64,000 nucleotides of DNA from positions 62,001 to 126,000 of the forward strand of contig JAIEAP010000041.1 in NCBI GenBank assembly GCA_029071325.1, given 5' to 3'. Of the stretch, positions 54,923 through 64,000 are shown in pieces. The position numbers were made by a program, and so were the translations under genes. The notes beneath the pieces are model-generated. The model saw only the letters and a program-made list of their open reading frames with translations, had not been told where the DNA came from and did no database searches. Within the stretch, counting starts at the first letter, position 1. Every line of letters starts with the position of its first letter. This stretch comes from Lachnospiraceae bacterium. GTDB taxonomy: Bacteria > Bacillota > Clostridia > Lachnospirales > Lachnospiraceae.

Positions 54923-56263
54923 CTATTTATTGCTTCTTCTCCAGATATTCATTTTCTCTGCTTCTGCAATCAGTTCATCGCGGAAATCCGGATGTGCAAT
55001 GGAAATCAATGCCTCACACTTTTGCCAGGAGGACAATCCCTTTAAGTTCACTTTGCCGTATTCTGTCACTACATAATGGGTGTTGGCGCGAGTGTCCGTC
55101 ACGATAGAGCCGGGATTTAAGGTAGGCACGATCCTGGACTTTAACTGTCCGTCCTTCGTCTTGAAAGTGGAAGAACAGCAGATGAAGCTCTTACCGCCGT
55201 TGGAGAGATAAGCTCCCAACACAAAATCAAGCTGTCCGCCGGCACCGCTGATGTGCTTGGTTCCTGCGGATTCTGCGTTAATCTGACCGAATAAGTCGAT
55301 ATCTACCGCATTGTTGATGGAGATAAAGTTATCCAGTGCGGAAATAGAGCGGATGTCGTTGGTATAGCTGACCGGTGCGCTCATAAGCTCCGGATTTTCA
55401 TCCATGTAATCGTACATTTTCTGGGTTCCGGCGCCGAAGGCATATGCCTGACGGTAGCGGTCGATGGATTTCCTGGAACCATTGATCTTGCCGGCTTTGG
55501 CTATATCTACAAAAGCGTCCACATACATTTCCGTATGTACGCCCAGATCCTTCAGATCGGATTCTGCGATCATGGAGCCAACGGCATTGGGCATACCGCC
55601 GATACCAAGCTGCAGGCAGGCGCCATTGGGGATTTCTTCTACAATCAGCTTTGCTACTGCCTGATCCACCTCGGACGCTGCGGCAGCACCGCCCATAATA
55701 CCCATGGCAGGGTTATCGCCTTCTACGATAAGATCCACATTGGAAATATGTACGCTGTTCTCAAAACCGCCCAGACAACGAGGCATATTCTGATTGACCT
55801 CTACGATGATCTTCTTGGAGGTCTCGCAGACAGCAGCCATATGGGAAGCGTTGGGACCAAAGTTGAAGAAGCCGTGTTTGTCCATGGGAGCCACCTGGAA
55901 CATGGCAACATCATTCGGTGTTGCGGAGTCACGGTAATATCTGGGAAGCTCCGAATAACGTATGGGTGCATAGTAAGCAAAGCCGCGGCTGATATATTTG
56001 CGCTCAAGCCCCGACATATGCCAGGAGTTCCAACTGAAATGCTCTCCGGCATCCTCACGCTCAAATACGGCTAAGGGTTTTAAGATGATACCGCCCCGGA
56101 GTTTAACGTCATGCAGCTCATCGGTGCGCTTTGCCAATGCCTGGTCCAGCGCATCTGCTGTACCGGTACACCAGCCATAGTCTACCCAGTCCCCATCCTT
56201 GATGAGTTTGACCGCCTCGTCAGCGGACACTAATTTTTGTTGATATTCCTGTGTGTAATCCAT
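54923..56263 (-). CDS. Butyryl-CoA:acetate CoA-transferase-like enzyme
   Basis: 446-residue acetyl-CoA hydrolase/transferase-family enzyme. It would move CoA from butyryl-CoA (or another acyl-CoA) to acetate in the last step of butyrate formation. The catalytic Glu lies in [20 protein letters not shown], followed by [16 protein letters not shown], a stretch typical of the gut butyrate producers' enzyme. The start [20 protein letters not shown] and AGGAGG seven bases upstream fix the N-terminus. 4-hydroxybutyrate or propionate CoA-transferases are close relatives, so the substrate is probable, not certain. Confidence 0.85.
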   Translation of the reverse strand: MDYTQEYQQKLVSADEAVKLIKDGDWVDYGWCTGTADALDQALAKRTDELHDVKLRGGIILKPLAVFEREDAGEHFSWNSWHMSGLERKYISRGFAYYAPIRYSELPRYYRDSATPNDVAMFQVAPMDKHGFFNFGPNASHMAAVCETSKKIIVEVNQNMPRCLGGFENSVHISNVDLIVEGDNPAMGIMGGAAAASEVDQAVAKLIVEEIPNGACLQLGIGGMPNAVGSMIAESDLKDLGVHTEMYVDAFVDIAKAGKINGSRKSIDRYRQAYAFGAGTQKMYDYMDENPELMSAPVSYTNDIRSISALDNFISINNAVDIDLFGQINAESAGTKHISGAGGQLDFVLGAYLSNGGKSFICCSSTFKTKDGQLKSRIVPTLNPGSIVTDTRANTHYVVTEYGKVNLKGLSSWQKCEALISIAHPDFRDELIAEAEKMNIWRRSNK

Positions 56264-56344
56264 GGAAAGACCTCCTAGTTCATCATAATCTGATTGTCTT
56301 GTTAAATTATTATCATACTACCACGAATGATTCTTTGATTCAAG

Positions 56345-57382
56345 TCATGCCAGTGAAGAAATGTCCCGGGGAAGCTGCCAGTCAGCCGCGGCGCGGCGGT
56401 ATTCTTCTGCCTGTTCATGTAACCCCTGATGCTCATAGCAGGCGCAGAGTCCTTCCAGAGGCAGCTTTCCAGAGGTGCGCACATCCAGAATGCTTTCCGT
56501 CTCATAGGCGGCATTGTAAAACCACAGCGCAGCTTCTTCATAGTCGTCTGCTGCCTGGAAATACCAGCCCAGCTCACAGCAGATTTCGGAGCAGGGATTT
56601 ACCGCCGTATCTTTTAACGTAAGCTTGAAGAATTTGTTTACGTTTCCGTTCAGGCGAAAGTGGCGTGCCAGTACGCAGGAAGCCTCCCGCCTCATATCCT
56701 GCGAAACGGTATCCTGCGCCATGGTATGAAGGAAGACAGGAAGGCTTTCGGCAAACTGTTCCTTTGTACCGGTCATGAGCAGTTCTTTGGCATACATGCT
56801 GTGGAGTCGTGGAGATAACTGCCCGTCTTTGGCAAATGCTTTCAGGAAGCACTGAAAATCACGTCCGCTGTGCAGGCTTTGTGGAAGATGGATGATCTCC
56901 ACGTCGCTGTCGAACACCACCGGGTCTAAGCGCACGGTCTCGTGGACGGGATCGATCCAGGAGAAGGTGCGAAGTCTGCGGAACAGCTTGGGGCGGTATT
57001 CTTCCTGAAAGTTTAAGACGGTGTTAAAGTCGTTTTTCGTCAGATACTTCATCTGAACCAATTCCACTTCCGGCAGCATTGCTTCCTTCAAAAGTGCAAA
57101 CCGCTCCTGGTTGTCGGTATCCAGAACCTCGTCCGCATCGGCGGAATAGATATATTCCATGGAGGCTAGCGAGAAGCAATAATTCCGTGCTGCGGCAAAA
57201 TCATCCTGCCATTTGTAGTCGTAGATTTTGGCGTTGTAACGTGCGGCGATTTCTTTCGTCCGGTCCGTGGAGCCGGTGTCCACAATGATGATCTCATCCA
57301 TCAGAGGAGCGATGGAGTCTAGGCACCGGGCGAGAACCGCTTCTTCGTTTTTTACAATCATGCAAAGGCTTATGGTTATCAT
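56345..57382 (-). CDS. Family 2 glycosyltransferase (SunS/TPR type)
   Basis: 345-residue enzyme beginning MITISLCMIVKNEEAVLARC with the GT-A motifs IIVDTGSTDRTKEIA and YSADADEVLD (DxD-like metal site). The C-terminal part is helical and TPR-like (CCELGWYFQAADDYEEAALW). Such proteins glycosylate peptides or wall polymers. The start at 57382 has GGAGG 11 bases upstream; the frame is open to 57421 without a site. Confidence 0.88.
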   Translation of the reverse strand: MITISLCMIVKNEEAVLARCLDSIAPLMDEIIIVDTGSTDRTKEIAARYNAKIYDYKWQDDFAAARNYCFSLASMEYIYSADADEVLDTDNQERFALLKEAMLPEVELVQMKYLTKNDFNTVLNFQEEYRPKLFRRLRTFSWIDPVHETVRLDPVVFDSDVEIIHLPQSLHSGRDFQCFLKAFAKDGQLSPRLHSMYAKELLMTGTKEQFAESLPVFLHTMAQDTVSQDMRREASCVLARHFRLNGNVNKFFKLTLKDTAVNPCSEICCELGWYFQAADDYEEAALWFYNAAYETESILDVRTSGKLPLEGLCACYEHQGLHEQAEEYRRAAADWQLPRDISSLA

Positions 57383-57497
57383 GTCGTGTGATTCCTCCTT
57401 ACTGAACTTATTATCGCACATTTTATTTGACAGGAAAAGACCTGATGTTCATAATGGTAAGGAAGTAAATGTAAAGCAAGATAAGGATGGACAGGCT

Positions 57498-58445
57498 ATG
57501 AAACGAGAAGATTTTATGTGCAGGACATGGGTGGTCTGGCTGGGGGCATTGATCTGCTGCCTGCTGTGGGGCAGTGCCTTCCCCTGTATCAAAATAGGCT
57601 ATCACATGATGGGAATTGCGGCGGAGGATGTTGCTTCACAGATTCTCTATGCGGGATACCGGTTTACCCTGGCAGGGGTGTTGGTAATTGTGATCGGGAG
57701 TGTGGGGGGCAGACGATTGCTGCTGCCGACAAAGGCTTCCGTGGGTAAGATTTTAAAGCTGAGCAGTCTTCAGACGGTGGCGCAGTATCTTCTGTTTTAT
57801 ATCGGACTGGCTCACACCTCCGGGGTGAAGGCGTCCATTATTGAGGCATTGAATGTATTTGTTGCAATTTTGGTGGCAAGCCTTGTGTTTGGACAGGAGA
57901 GGCTGACGGCGCAGAAAATCGCAGGCTGTATCGTGGGATTTGCAGGGGTTGCATTGGTCAATCTGTCCGGGGGAGGTTTTGATCTGCAGCTTACATTTGT
58001 GGGGGAAGGGTTTATTTTCCTGTCCACGGTGGCATATGCATTTTCTTCGGTCTTTTTGAAACGTTATAGTAAGACGGAAAATCCGGTGATGCTCAGCGGT
58101 TATCAGTTTCTGGCAGGAGGTGTGATCCTGATATTGTGCGGTCTGCTGGGCGGCGGCAGCGTAAGCGGGTTTACACCAGGAGCTGTGGCTCTGCTATTCT
58201 ATATGGCATGTATTTCTGCTGTGGCATATACCCTGTGGGGAATTCTGCTCAAATATAACTCGGTGTCCCGGGTGGCGGTGTTTGGGTTCATGAATCCGGT
58301 GTTTGGTGTCCTGCTGTCCGCATGGCTGCTGAGGGAAGACACTGGAACTTCCTGGTATATCAGTGTCCTGTCGCTGGCGTTGGTGTGCGCAGGAATATTG
58401 GTGGTAAATTATGAAAAGAGGAAGCAGACAGGAGGAGCGGTATGA
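57498..58445 (+). CDS. EamA/DMT-superfamily permease
   Basis: 315-residue integral membrane transporter with ten hydrophobic segments in two EamA repeats (ICCLLWGSAFPCIKIGYHMM early; VAYAFSSVFLKRYSKTENPV in the second half). Likely exports a metabolite such as an amino acid. Start 57498 follows AAGGATGG. It overlaps the next gene by four bases. Confidence 0.9.
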   Translation: MKREDFMCRTWVVWLGALICCLLWGSAFPCIKIGYHMMGIAAEDVASQILYAGYRFTLAGVLVIVIGSVGGRRLLLPTKASVGKILKLSSLQTVAQYLLFYIGLAHTSGVKASIIEALNVFVAILVASLVFGQERLTAQKIAGCIVGFAGVALVNLSGGGFDLQLTFVGEGFIFLSTVAYAFSSVFLKRYSKTENPVMLSGYQFLAGGVILILCGLLGGGSVSGFTPGAVALLFYMACISAVAYTLWGILLKYNSVSRVAVFGFMNPVFGVLLSAWLLREDTGTSWYISVLSLALVCAGILVVNYEKRKQTGGAV

Positions 58446-59641
58446 GTGCGATCGTGACATTGAAAAAGGGTGAGGGAAGAGCTTTGAAGGCAGGCGGTAT
58501 GTGGATTTATGACAATGAGGTCGCGTCTGTCCTGGGAAGTTTTGAAAACGGTGCACTGGTGCTGGTGCACGATTTTGACGGTTATCCCATGGGCTGGGGC
58601 ATCATCAACATGAATTCAAAGATCCGTGTGCGCATGCTGACCAGAAATGTACATACGGAAATCAACGAGGACTTTTTCCGGCAGCGGCTGGTGCGCGCAT
58701 GGGAGTATCGGAAGAAGACTGTGGATACTTCTTCCTGCCGGATCGTATTTGGAGAAGCCGATTTCCTTCCGGGAATTGTAATCGACAAATTTTCGGATGT
58801 GCTGGTGATACAGTCGCTGTCCTTAGGGATGGATTCCTATAAAGAAATGCTGGTGCGTCTGCTGCGGGAAATTCTGGCGGAGGACGGCATATCCATTCGC
58901 GGCGTCTATGAGCGAAGCGATGTCAAGGTACGCCGTCAGGAAGGGATGGAGCTTTACAAAGGATTTATCGGAGATGAATTTGACACGGATGTGGAAATTG
59001 TGGAAAACGGTGTGCGGTATCTGGTGGATGTGAAGGATGGACAGAAGACCGGATTTTTCCTGGATCAGAAATACAACCGTCTTGCTATCCAGAGACTGTG
59101 TAAGGATGCCCGGGTGTTGGACTGCTTTACGCATACCGGTTCCTTTGCGCTGAATGCCGGCATTGCCGGGGCAAGTGAGGTTGTGGGTGTGGACGCCTCG
59201 GAGCTGGCGGTGGCCCAGGCCCAGAAAAACGCTGCCTTGAATGGACTGGAAGATTCCGTACATTTTCTATGCGAGGATGTATTTTCCCTGCTGCCGCGCC
59301 TTGCAGAGCAGGGGGAACAGTATGATGTGGTCATTCTGGACCCGCCTGCCTTTACCAAGTCCAGAGGGTCTGTGAAGAATGCGGTAAAGGGTTATCGGGA
59401 GATCAATCTGCGCGCCATGAAGCTGGTGCGGGACGGCGGCTTCCTTGCCACCTGTTCATGCTCTCACTTTATGGATTATGAACTGTTTACCAGAACCATT
59501 GGACAGGCGGCGCAGAATGTGCATAAGCGTCTGCGCCAGGTGGAGTTCCGCACCCAGGCGCCGGATCATCCGATCCTCTGGTCGGCGGATGAGTCGTACT
59601 ATTTGAAGTTTTATATTTTTCAAGTGTGCGGGGGAGATTGA
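58442..59641 (+). CDS. RlmI-like 23S rRNA cytosine-C5 methyltransferase
   Basis: 399-residue SAM-dependent enzyme. An N-terminal PUA domain (KKGEGRALKAGGMWIYDNEV), a middle beta-hairpin domain, then the Rossmann fold with LDCFTHTGSFALNAG. The catalytic region is LDPPAFTKSRGSV and CSCSHFM. GGAGGAG precedes the ATG. RlmI modifies C1962 in E. coli; the position here is inferred from homology. Confidence 0.92.
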   Translation: MSAIVTLKKGEGRALKAGGMWIYDNEVASVLGSFENGALVLVHDFDGYPMGWGIINMNSKIRVRMLTRNVHTEINEDFFRQRLVRAWEYRKKTVDTSSCRIVFGEADFLPGIVIDKFSDVLVIQSLSLGMDSYKEMLVRLLREILAEDGISIRGVYERSDVKVRRQEGMELYKGFIGDEFDTDVEIVENGVRYLVDVKDGQKTGFFLDQKYNRLAIQRLCKDARVLDCFTHTGSFALNAGIAGASEVVGVDASELAVAQAQKNAALNGLEDSVHFLCEDVFSLLPRLAEQGEQYDVVILDPPAFTKSRGSVKNAVKGYREINLRAMKLVRDGGFLATCSCSHFMDYELFTRTIGQAAQNVHKRLRQVEFRTQAPDHPILWSADESYYLKFYIFQVCGGD

Positions 59642-59667
59642 TTTAACGTAGTAATTTATGAGCCAAT

Positions 59668-59693
59668 TACGTCATTTTTGCAAAAATGACGTA
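59668..59693. repeat. Perfect 26-bp palindrome
   Basis: TACGTCATTTTTG followed by its exact complement, no loop. It lies in the 102-base gap between two methyltransferase genes. ACGTAG-like words recur on both sides (59646, 59690, 59719). No U-tract follows, so it is not a normal terminator. Confidence 0.7.
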
Positions 59694-59743
59694 GTTGAAT
59701 TTGGTTTGCACCAGATAAACGTAGCAGCGTTGGGAGATATAAT

Positions 59744-60889
59744 ATGAAAACATGTGAACTGGCTAAGAAATGCGGAGGCTGTAAGTATCAGGGCATGCCC
59801 TATGAGAAAACGCTGGCTATCAAGCAGAAGAAGCTGAAGGATTTGCTGGGAGGATTTGGGAAGGTGCTGCCGATTCTCGGCATGAAGGAACCATATCATT
59901 ACCGCAACAAAGTGACGGCGGCATTTGCCAGACTGAGGAACGGAACCATTGTGTCCGGCGTTTATCAGGAAGGAACCCACCGGGTAATCAATGTGGATGA
60001 GTGCCTGATCGAAGACGCCCTGGCAGATCAGATCATCTGTGATATCCGGGGCATGTTAAAATCCTTTAAGATTAAGGTGTACGATGAGGACAGCGGCTAC
60101 GGACTGCTGCGCCATGTGATGGTGCGCAGAGGTTTTGCTACAGGACAGGTCATGGTGGTATTGGTGTTATCTTCGCCTATCCTGCCCTCAAAAAATAATT
60201 TTGTGAAGGAACTGCGCCGGCTTCACCCGGAGATCACGACGGTAATATTGAATGTGAATGACAAACGTACCAGCATGGTTCTGGGGGAGCGAAACATCAC
60301 GCTTTACGGCAAAGGATATATCGAGGATGTGCTGTGCGGCCTGCGTTTTCGTATTTCTCCGACTTCCTTTTATCAGGTGAATCCGGTTCAGACAGAGATG
60401 CTGTATCGGACGGCGATTGATTTTGCCGGACTGAAGGGAAAAGAGAGGGTATTGGATGCCTATTGTGGTATCGGTACGATCGGCATGGCGGCTGCCGCGG
60501 ATGCGGGGGAGGTCATAGGCGTGGAACTGAATCAAAATGCGGTGCGGGACGCTGTCAATAACGCAAAGCACAACGGTGTAAAAAATATCACCTTCTATCA
60601 GGAGGATGCCGGGCGTTTTATGGTGCAGCTTGCAGAGCAGCGGGAGCATATCGACGTGGTATTTATGGACCCGCCCCGCAGCGGCAGTGATGAAGCATTT
60701 CTCTCTTCGCTGGTACGCCTTGCGCCTAAGCGGGTGGTGTATATTTCCTGTAATCCCGAAACCCTAGCCAGGGATTTAAAGTTCCTGTGTGGGAAGGGAT
60801 ATCGGATGGAGAAGGCGCAGGGGGTCGACATGTTTGGGTGGACGGAACATGTGGAGTGTGTCGTGTTGTTGTCACGGGTGAAGAAATAG
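59744..60889 (+). CDS. RlmD/RumA-family 23S rRNA uracil-C5 methyltransferase
   Basis: 381-residue SAM-dependent enzyme. Iron-sulfur ligands are at the very start (CELAKKCGGCKYQG: Cys4, 10, 13) with a fourth Cys in VDECLIED. The catalytic fold has DAYCGIGTIGMAAAADAG, FMDPPRSGSDEAFL and the nucleophile region YISCNPETLARDL. It lacks the N-terminal TRAM domain seen in longer family members. Start 59744 follows GGGAG. Confidence 0.93.
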   Translation: MKTCELAKKCGGCKYQGMPYEKTLAIKQKKLKDLLGGFGKVLPILGMKEPYHYRNKVTAAFARLRNGTIVSGVYQEGTHRVINVDECLIEDALADQIICDIRGMLKSFKIKVYDEDSGYGLLRHVMVRRGFATGQVMVVLVLSSPILPSKNNFVKELRRLHPEITTVILNVNDKRTSMVLGERNITLYGKGYIEDVLCGLRFRISPTSFYQVNPVQTEMLYRTAIDFAGLKGKERVLDAYCGIGTIGMAAAADAGEVIGVELNQNAVRDAVNNAKHNGVKNITFYQEDAGRFMVQLAEQREHIDVVFMDPPRSGSDEAFLSSLVRLAPKRVVYISCNPETLARDLKFLCGKGYRMEKAQGVDMFGWTEHVECVVLLSRVKK

Positions 60890-60980
60890 AATGACAGAAA
60901 AGTGCAGAAAAAAGAAATTGTAAATCTCCATAATAGATTCAAAAAGATATGTTATTATAACCATATCAGGAGGTTACGCT

Positions 60981-61670
60981 ATGCAAAAAATCTTAATTGT
61001 AGAGGACGATTTATCCATACAGGCATTGCTGCACGATTTTTTAAAAGATGCTGGTTATAATGTTACAGTAGCTGCCGATGGTGTAGAAGCTCTTGCAAAG
61101 TATTCGGAACAGGCTTTTGACTTGGTACTGCTTGATATTATGCTTCCGAAAATTGACGGTTACGGAGTTTGCGAAGTTATTCGTCAACAATCTGATGTGC
61201 CGATTATTATGCTTACCGCATTAGATGGGGAAGAAAATCAGATCAAGGGATTAGACTTGCAAGCAGACGATTATATTACAAAACCTTTTTCGATGCCAGT
61301 TTTGTTACGGAAAATTGCGGCTGTCCTGCGCCGCTCATCAAAACAGAATGATACGCCGCAGACTATGAGTTACAAAGATTTGACACTGGATTTAGACGGA
61401 TACAAAGTTTATGTGGGGGATGAAAATGTTGATCTCACTCCTCGCGAGTTTGAAATACTGCGGGAGCTGCTGATTCACAAGGGCAGGATTTTAACTCGGC
61501 AGAATTTTTTGCAAACGCTTTGGAAGTATGAGTTTTTTGGGGAGGAACGAATTATTGATACGCATATAAAGAACCTGCGAAAAAAACTTGGTGCGGCTGA
61601 TTACATAGAAACGATCAGAGGAGTGGGATATAGAATTGATAAAGAAGATGAAAAGCCGATTATCTATTAA
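60981..61670 (+). CDS. OmpR-family response regulator (second two-component system)
   Basis: 229-residue regulator. Receiver: ILIVEDDLSIQALL, phospho-Asp in DLVLLDIMLPKIDGYG, Lys in DYITKPFSMPVLL. DNA-binding winged helix: LTPREFEILRELLIHKGRIL, IDTHIKNLRKKLGAADYIE. AGGAGG precedes the ATG. Upstream is GATATG...CATATC (60946-60967), a possible binding site. It overlaps the kinase start. Confidence 0.95.
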   Translation: MQKILIVEDDLSIQALLHDFLKDAGYNVTVAADGVEALAKYSEQAFDLVLLDIMLPKIDGYGVCEVIRQQSDVPIIMLTALDGEENQIKGLDLQADDYITKPFSMPVLLRKIAAVLRRSSKQNDTPQTMSYKDLTLDLDGYKVYVGDENVDLTPREFEILRELLIHKGRILTRQNFLQTLWKYEFFGEERIIDTHIKNLRKKLGAADYIETIRGVGYRIDKEDEKPIIY

Positions 61671-63039
61671 AGTTTTTCTGTTGACAGCGATTCTGATGAT
61701 AACCTGTTCTTCTGTCACCTATTTTTGTATATTCCAGTTTGCACCTTATGTTTATCAGTACAGCCTTTCTGATGTCGAATACATTTGTGAAATTGCAAGC
61801 CTGATGACGAGAGAGGAGAACAGGGAGGACAGCGCATTTTCTTTTGAAATGCTTTCCGATGAACTTTATGTAATGTTTGATGATGAATATCGCCTGCATA
61901 TATTTACGCCTTCTGGGAAGGAAATAGCATTGCCCGGCTTAGACAGACTTACAGGGAAAAGCATCGAAGATTTTAATTCCTATCATAAAACAGAAACAAC
62001 ACATATATCATTTAAGAATGAAACAGTACAGTATTCTTTGTTTATTGCTCAAAACAAAGACAAGCAAAGTCAAATCGTGGAAGCACTTAATAAAACAATA
62101 CCAATTTTGTGTGTCGTTATTCTTTGTATTTCTACGCTTGCTGCATTTTTCTATGCATGGTACATGACTGCGCCAATCAAGAAAGTGAGCAAATTGTCAA
62201 AGCAAATGGCAGATATGGATTTTAGTGGTCTTTGTCCTGCCGGGCGTACGGATGAGATAGGTGTGTTATCGGATAGCTTAAATACACTTTCCCGAAAACT
62301 TGGGGCTGCACTTTCAGAGTTGCAGGAAGCGAATCAAAAGTTGCAGGCGGATATTGATATGGAGAGGCAGCTTGAGCGACAGAGGGTAGAGTTTTTTTCG
62401 GCTGCTTCCCATGAGTTGAAAACACCTATTACCATTATCAAAGGACAGCTTCAAGGTATGCTGTATCAAGTAGGACGATATAAGGACAGAGAAACATATC
62501 TTGCACAGTCTTTAGAAGTTACTGATACCTTAGAAAAAATGGTGCAGGATCTTTTGGTGATCTCTCGTCTGGACACACCGGGTTATACTTGCATCAAGAG
62601 TGATCTTAATCTAAGCAGTCTCATAGAGGACAGGCTTACAGCGTATGAAGATTTATTTATGCTTAAAAGCTTGACGGTTGAAAAATCGATATTACCGGAA
62701 ATTTATATTGCAGGTGACATACAGCTTCTTCAAAAAGTTCTGGACAATCTTTTGGGAAATGCAGCAGCGTATTCGGGGGCAGGAAATGCTGTATTTGTGA
62801 AGTTGTGGAAAGAAACTGAAAAAATAAACCTCACGATCGAGAATACGGGCGTACATATTCCAGACGAGGATATTCCCAAACTGTTTGAAGCGTTTTATCG
62901 GGTAGATCAGTCACGAAACCGACAGACTGGCGGCACAGGTTTAGGTTTATATATTGTAAAAACAATTCTTGATTTGCATAGAGCAGAAATAAAGATAGCG
63001 AATACTACTCAAGGGGTTATTGTTTCTGTACAGTTTTAA
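61648..63039 (+). CDS. Sensor histidine kinase (second two-component system)
   Basis: 463-residue membrane kinase partnering the preceding regulator. TM1 at about 5-32, TM2 at about 150-172, sensor between. A HAMP linker (APIKKVSKLSKQMADMDFSG), His in SAASHELKTPITIIKGQL, and an ATPase domain (DNLLGNAAAYS, GGTGLGLYIVK) follow. ATG 61648 is taken as start; an in-frame TTG at 61636 is possible. AT-rich codon use differs somewhat from the neighbours, as does the rest of this locus. Confidence 0.93.
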   Translation: MKSRLSIKVFLLTAILMITCSSVTYFCIFQFAPYVYQYSLSDVEYICEIASLMTREENREDSAFSFEMLSDELYVMFDDEYRLHIFTPSGKEIALPGLDRLTGKSIEDFNSYHKTETTHISFKNETVQYSLFIAQNKDKQSQIVEALNKTIPILCVVILCISTLAAFFYAWYMTAPIKKVSKLSKQMADMDFSGLCPAGRTDEIGVLSDSLNTLSRKLGAALSELQEANQKLQADIDMERQLERQRVEFFSAASHELKTPITIIKGQLQGMLYQVGRYKDRETYLAQSLEVTDTLEKMVQDLLVISRLDTPGYTCIKSDLNLSSLIEDRLTAYEDLFMLKSLTVEKSILPEIYIAGDIQLLQKVLDNLLGNAAAYSGAGNAVFVKLWKETEKINLTIENTGVHIPDEDIPKLFEAFYRVDQSRNRQTGGTGLGLYIVKTILDLHRAEIKIANTTQGVIVSVQF

Positions 63040-63048
63040 GATTATCTG

Positions 63049-63081
63049 AAAGACGGCGAGCTTTTTTTGCTTGCGGTCTTT
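63049..63081 (+). terminator. Terminator after second two-component system
   Basis: AAAGACGGCGAGC, a seven-T loop, GCTTGCGGTCTTT (11 of 13 pairs), ending in TTTTC. Confidence 0.8.
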
Positions 63082-63202
63082 TCTTGTCTCCATATAAAAA
63101 ACATATTCCATACAATATCAGTTCAAGTTGGGACGGTATTCTAAAACTGTACCCCAAAAGGGGGACAGCCAAACCAGTTGTTCACAGAAAGGAGCTTTTG
63201 CT

Positions 63203-63922
63203 ATGAGGAAAAAAAGTTTATCAATCATTCTTGCCACTTTATTAATAGTAAGTGCACTAACAGGGTGTGCAGGACAGGACAATTCACCCCAACAAAACAG
63301 CAAACCCGAAACCACTTCTGCTGCATATGCAAAGATATTGACATACAAAACAGAAAACTATTCACAACAGAGTGTAGCTGAATTTAATAAGGCTCTTTTG
63401 AATGGTGATTATTCGGAATTCAGTGAAGCATACGGCACCGTTATAACGAATATTTTACCGAATGATGAAAATTACGATTTTATCATGTTGACTCTTTCAG
63501 CTTCTATCGGTGAGATATATTATGAGCATGTAGAAAAGAGTGATAAGTTTGGACTGTATAGTTCGGTAAAAAAGCAAACACAGCCTGTAAAACCATTGCC
63601 GGGTGAGGAATATATTTTTTTTAAGGGGGGACCAATCTATGATTTTAGCTTTTTCGGCGATTATTGGATTGAATATACAGTTCCTGATCCGTCAATTTTA
63701 ACCATAGAGGAAAGAGATAACGCATTAAGAACAATTTGTACAGAAATGCAGAAATATGTTGACAAATTAAGCGAAGCTGAAATTATGAGCGGTAATATCA
63801 GGATGCTGCTTAAGGATAAGGCTATCGAACTTGCAAATAACGTGTCCTCTGATAATATCGAGTTATCATGCGAGATTGGCGATATTGAAATTTATAACAA
63901 AGGAACAGCGATCATCGAGTAA
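63203..63922 (+). CDS. Lipoprotein of unknown function
   Basis: 239-residue protein with signal RKKSLSIILATLLIVSALT and lipobox ALTGCA, then a Gln/Asn/Thr linker. The remainder is acidic, with no recognised domain. It may be a sensor target of the adjacent kinase/regulator pair. AAAGGAG precedes the ATG at 63203. The stretch from 63923 to the window end holds only a TATAAT near 63974 that may be a promoter of the next gene. Confidence 0.8.
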   Translation: MRKKSLSIILATLLIVSALTGCAGQDNSPQQNSKPETTSAAYAKILTYKTENYSQQSVAEFNKALLNGDYSEFSEAYGTVITNILPNDENYDFIMLTLSASIGEIYYEHVEKSDKFGLYSSVKKQTQPVKPLPGEEYIFFKGGPIYDFSFFGDYWIEYTVPDPSILTIEERDNALRTICTEMQKYVDKLSEAEIMSGNIRMLLKDKAIELANNVSSDNIELSCEIGDIEIYNKGTAIIE

Positions 63923-64000
63923 TACCTTGGTGGGGGTGGTTCAGAAAACAATAGTTTATATCATGAATCTGTGATATAATTTTTATCGTGTAGAAATGAG

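Noticed and set aside
1-64000. CRISPR arrays, tRNA or rRNA genes, insertion sequences, integrase or phage structural genes
   Set aside because: None were recognised. The only repeats found are the toxin/immunity repeats and short palindromes. The phage-like lysozyme domain belongs to the LXG toxin.

Overview
The window looks like chromosomal DNA of an anaerobic, spore-forming gut Firmicute of the class Clostridia, most likely Lachnospiraceae. The support is SpoVG, the GlgC/GlgD glycogen pair, a DnaD/DnaI helicase-loading pair, a CoA-transferase resembling butyryl-CoA:acetate CoA-transferase, a SAM-I riboswitch on metK, strong AGGAGG ribosome binding sites and sigma-A promoters. The genus cannot be fixed from the sequence alone. 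No rRNA, tRNA, CRISPR array or insertion sequence was seen.

Layout. 0-2.3 kb (minus): TetR regulator, ABC ATPase and FtsX-type permease, the last cut by the window edge. 2.5-6.7 kb: N-acetylglucosamine uptake and catabolism (PTS EIIA, PTS IICB, nagB, nagA). 6.8-9.5 kb: signal peptidase I and, convergent, a lipoteichoic-acid-synthase-like sulfatase. 9.8-18.2 kb: a His-tailed CsoR regulator, a GH31 alpha-glucosidase, two poorly characterised proteins, an AGCS amino-acid symporter with an extra soluble domain, an atypical HPr and a Lys/Ala-rich DUF6465-type protein. 18.3-23.3 kb (minus): prs, dnaI, dnaD and murC, with a cluster of five DnaA boxes in front of dnaD. 23.4-35.5 kb: glgC-glgD behind a cre-like site, spoVG, a stand-alone GlmU-type uridylyltransferase, pth, mfd, a PrsA-like lipoprotein, a LysM/G5/M23 peptidase and murA. 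35.5-38.3 kb: an HD-GYP protein (minus) and riboswitch-controlled metK.

The accessory part starts at 38.3 kb. It opens with a complete retron: promoter, msr-msd RNA with an a1/a2 stem, and a retron reverse transcriptase. The RT overlaps a histidine kinase/response regulator pair by four bases. A toxin-antitoxin pair follows (MqsR-like toxin; antitoxin with an MqsA-like zinc finger, HTH and Panacea/SocA-like domain) under a consensus promoter with an operator. After RluA and an AI-2E-family permease comes an LXG polymorphic toxin with a phage-tail-lysozyme-like C-terminus. Behind it is an array of three related membrane-anchored putative immunity proteins, separated by short remnants of the toxin gene, plus an unrelated lipoprotein.

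50.6-64 kb: a Cys-rich MarR regulator with a two-palindrome operator and a heterodimeric ABC exporter, the CoA-transferase and a family-2 glycosyltransferase (minus), an EamA permease, two rRNA methyltransferases, and a second two-component system followed by a lipoprotein.

The strongest candidates for new biology are the retron with its apparent coupling to a two-component system, and the toxin/immunity array with toxin remnants. Less dramatic but unexplained are the DnaA-box cluster upstream of dnaD-dnaI, the domain inserted in the AGCS symporter, the C39-like pseudopeptidase and the HPr variant lacking Arg17.
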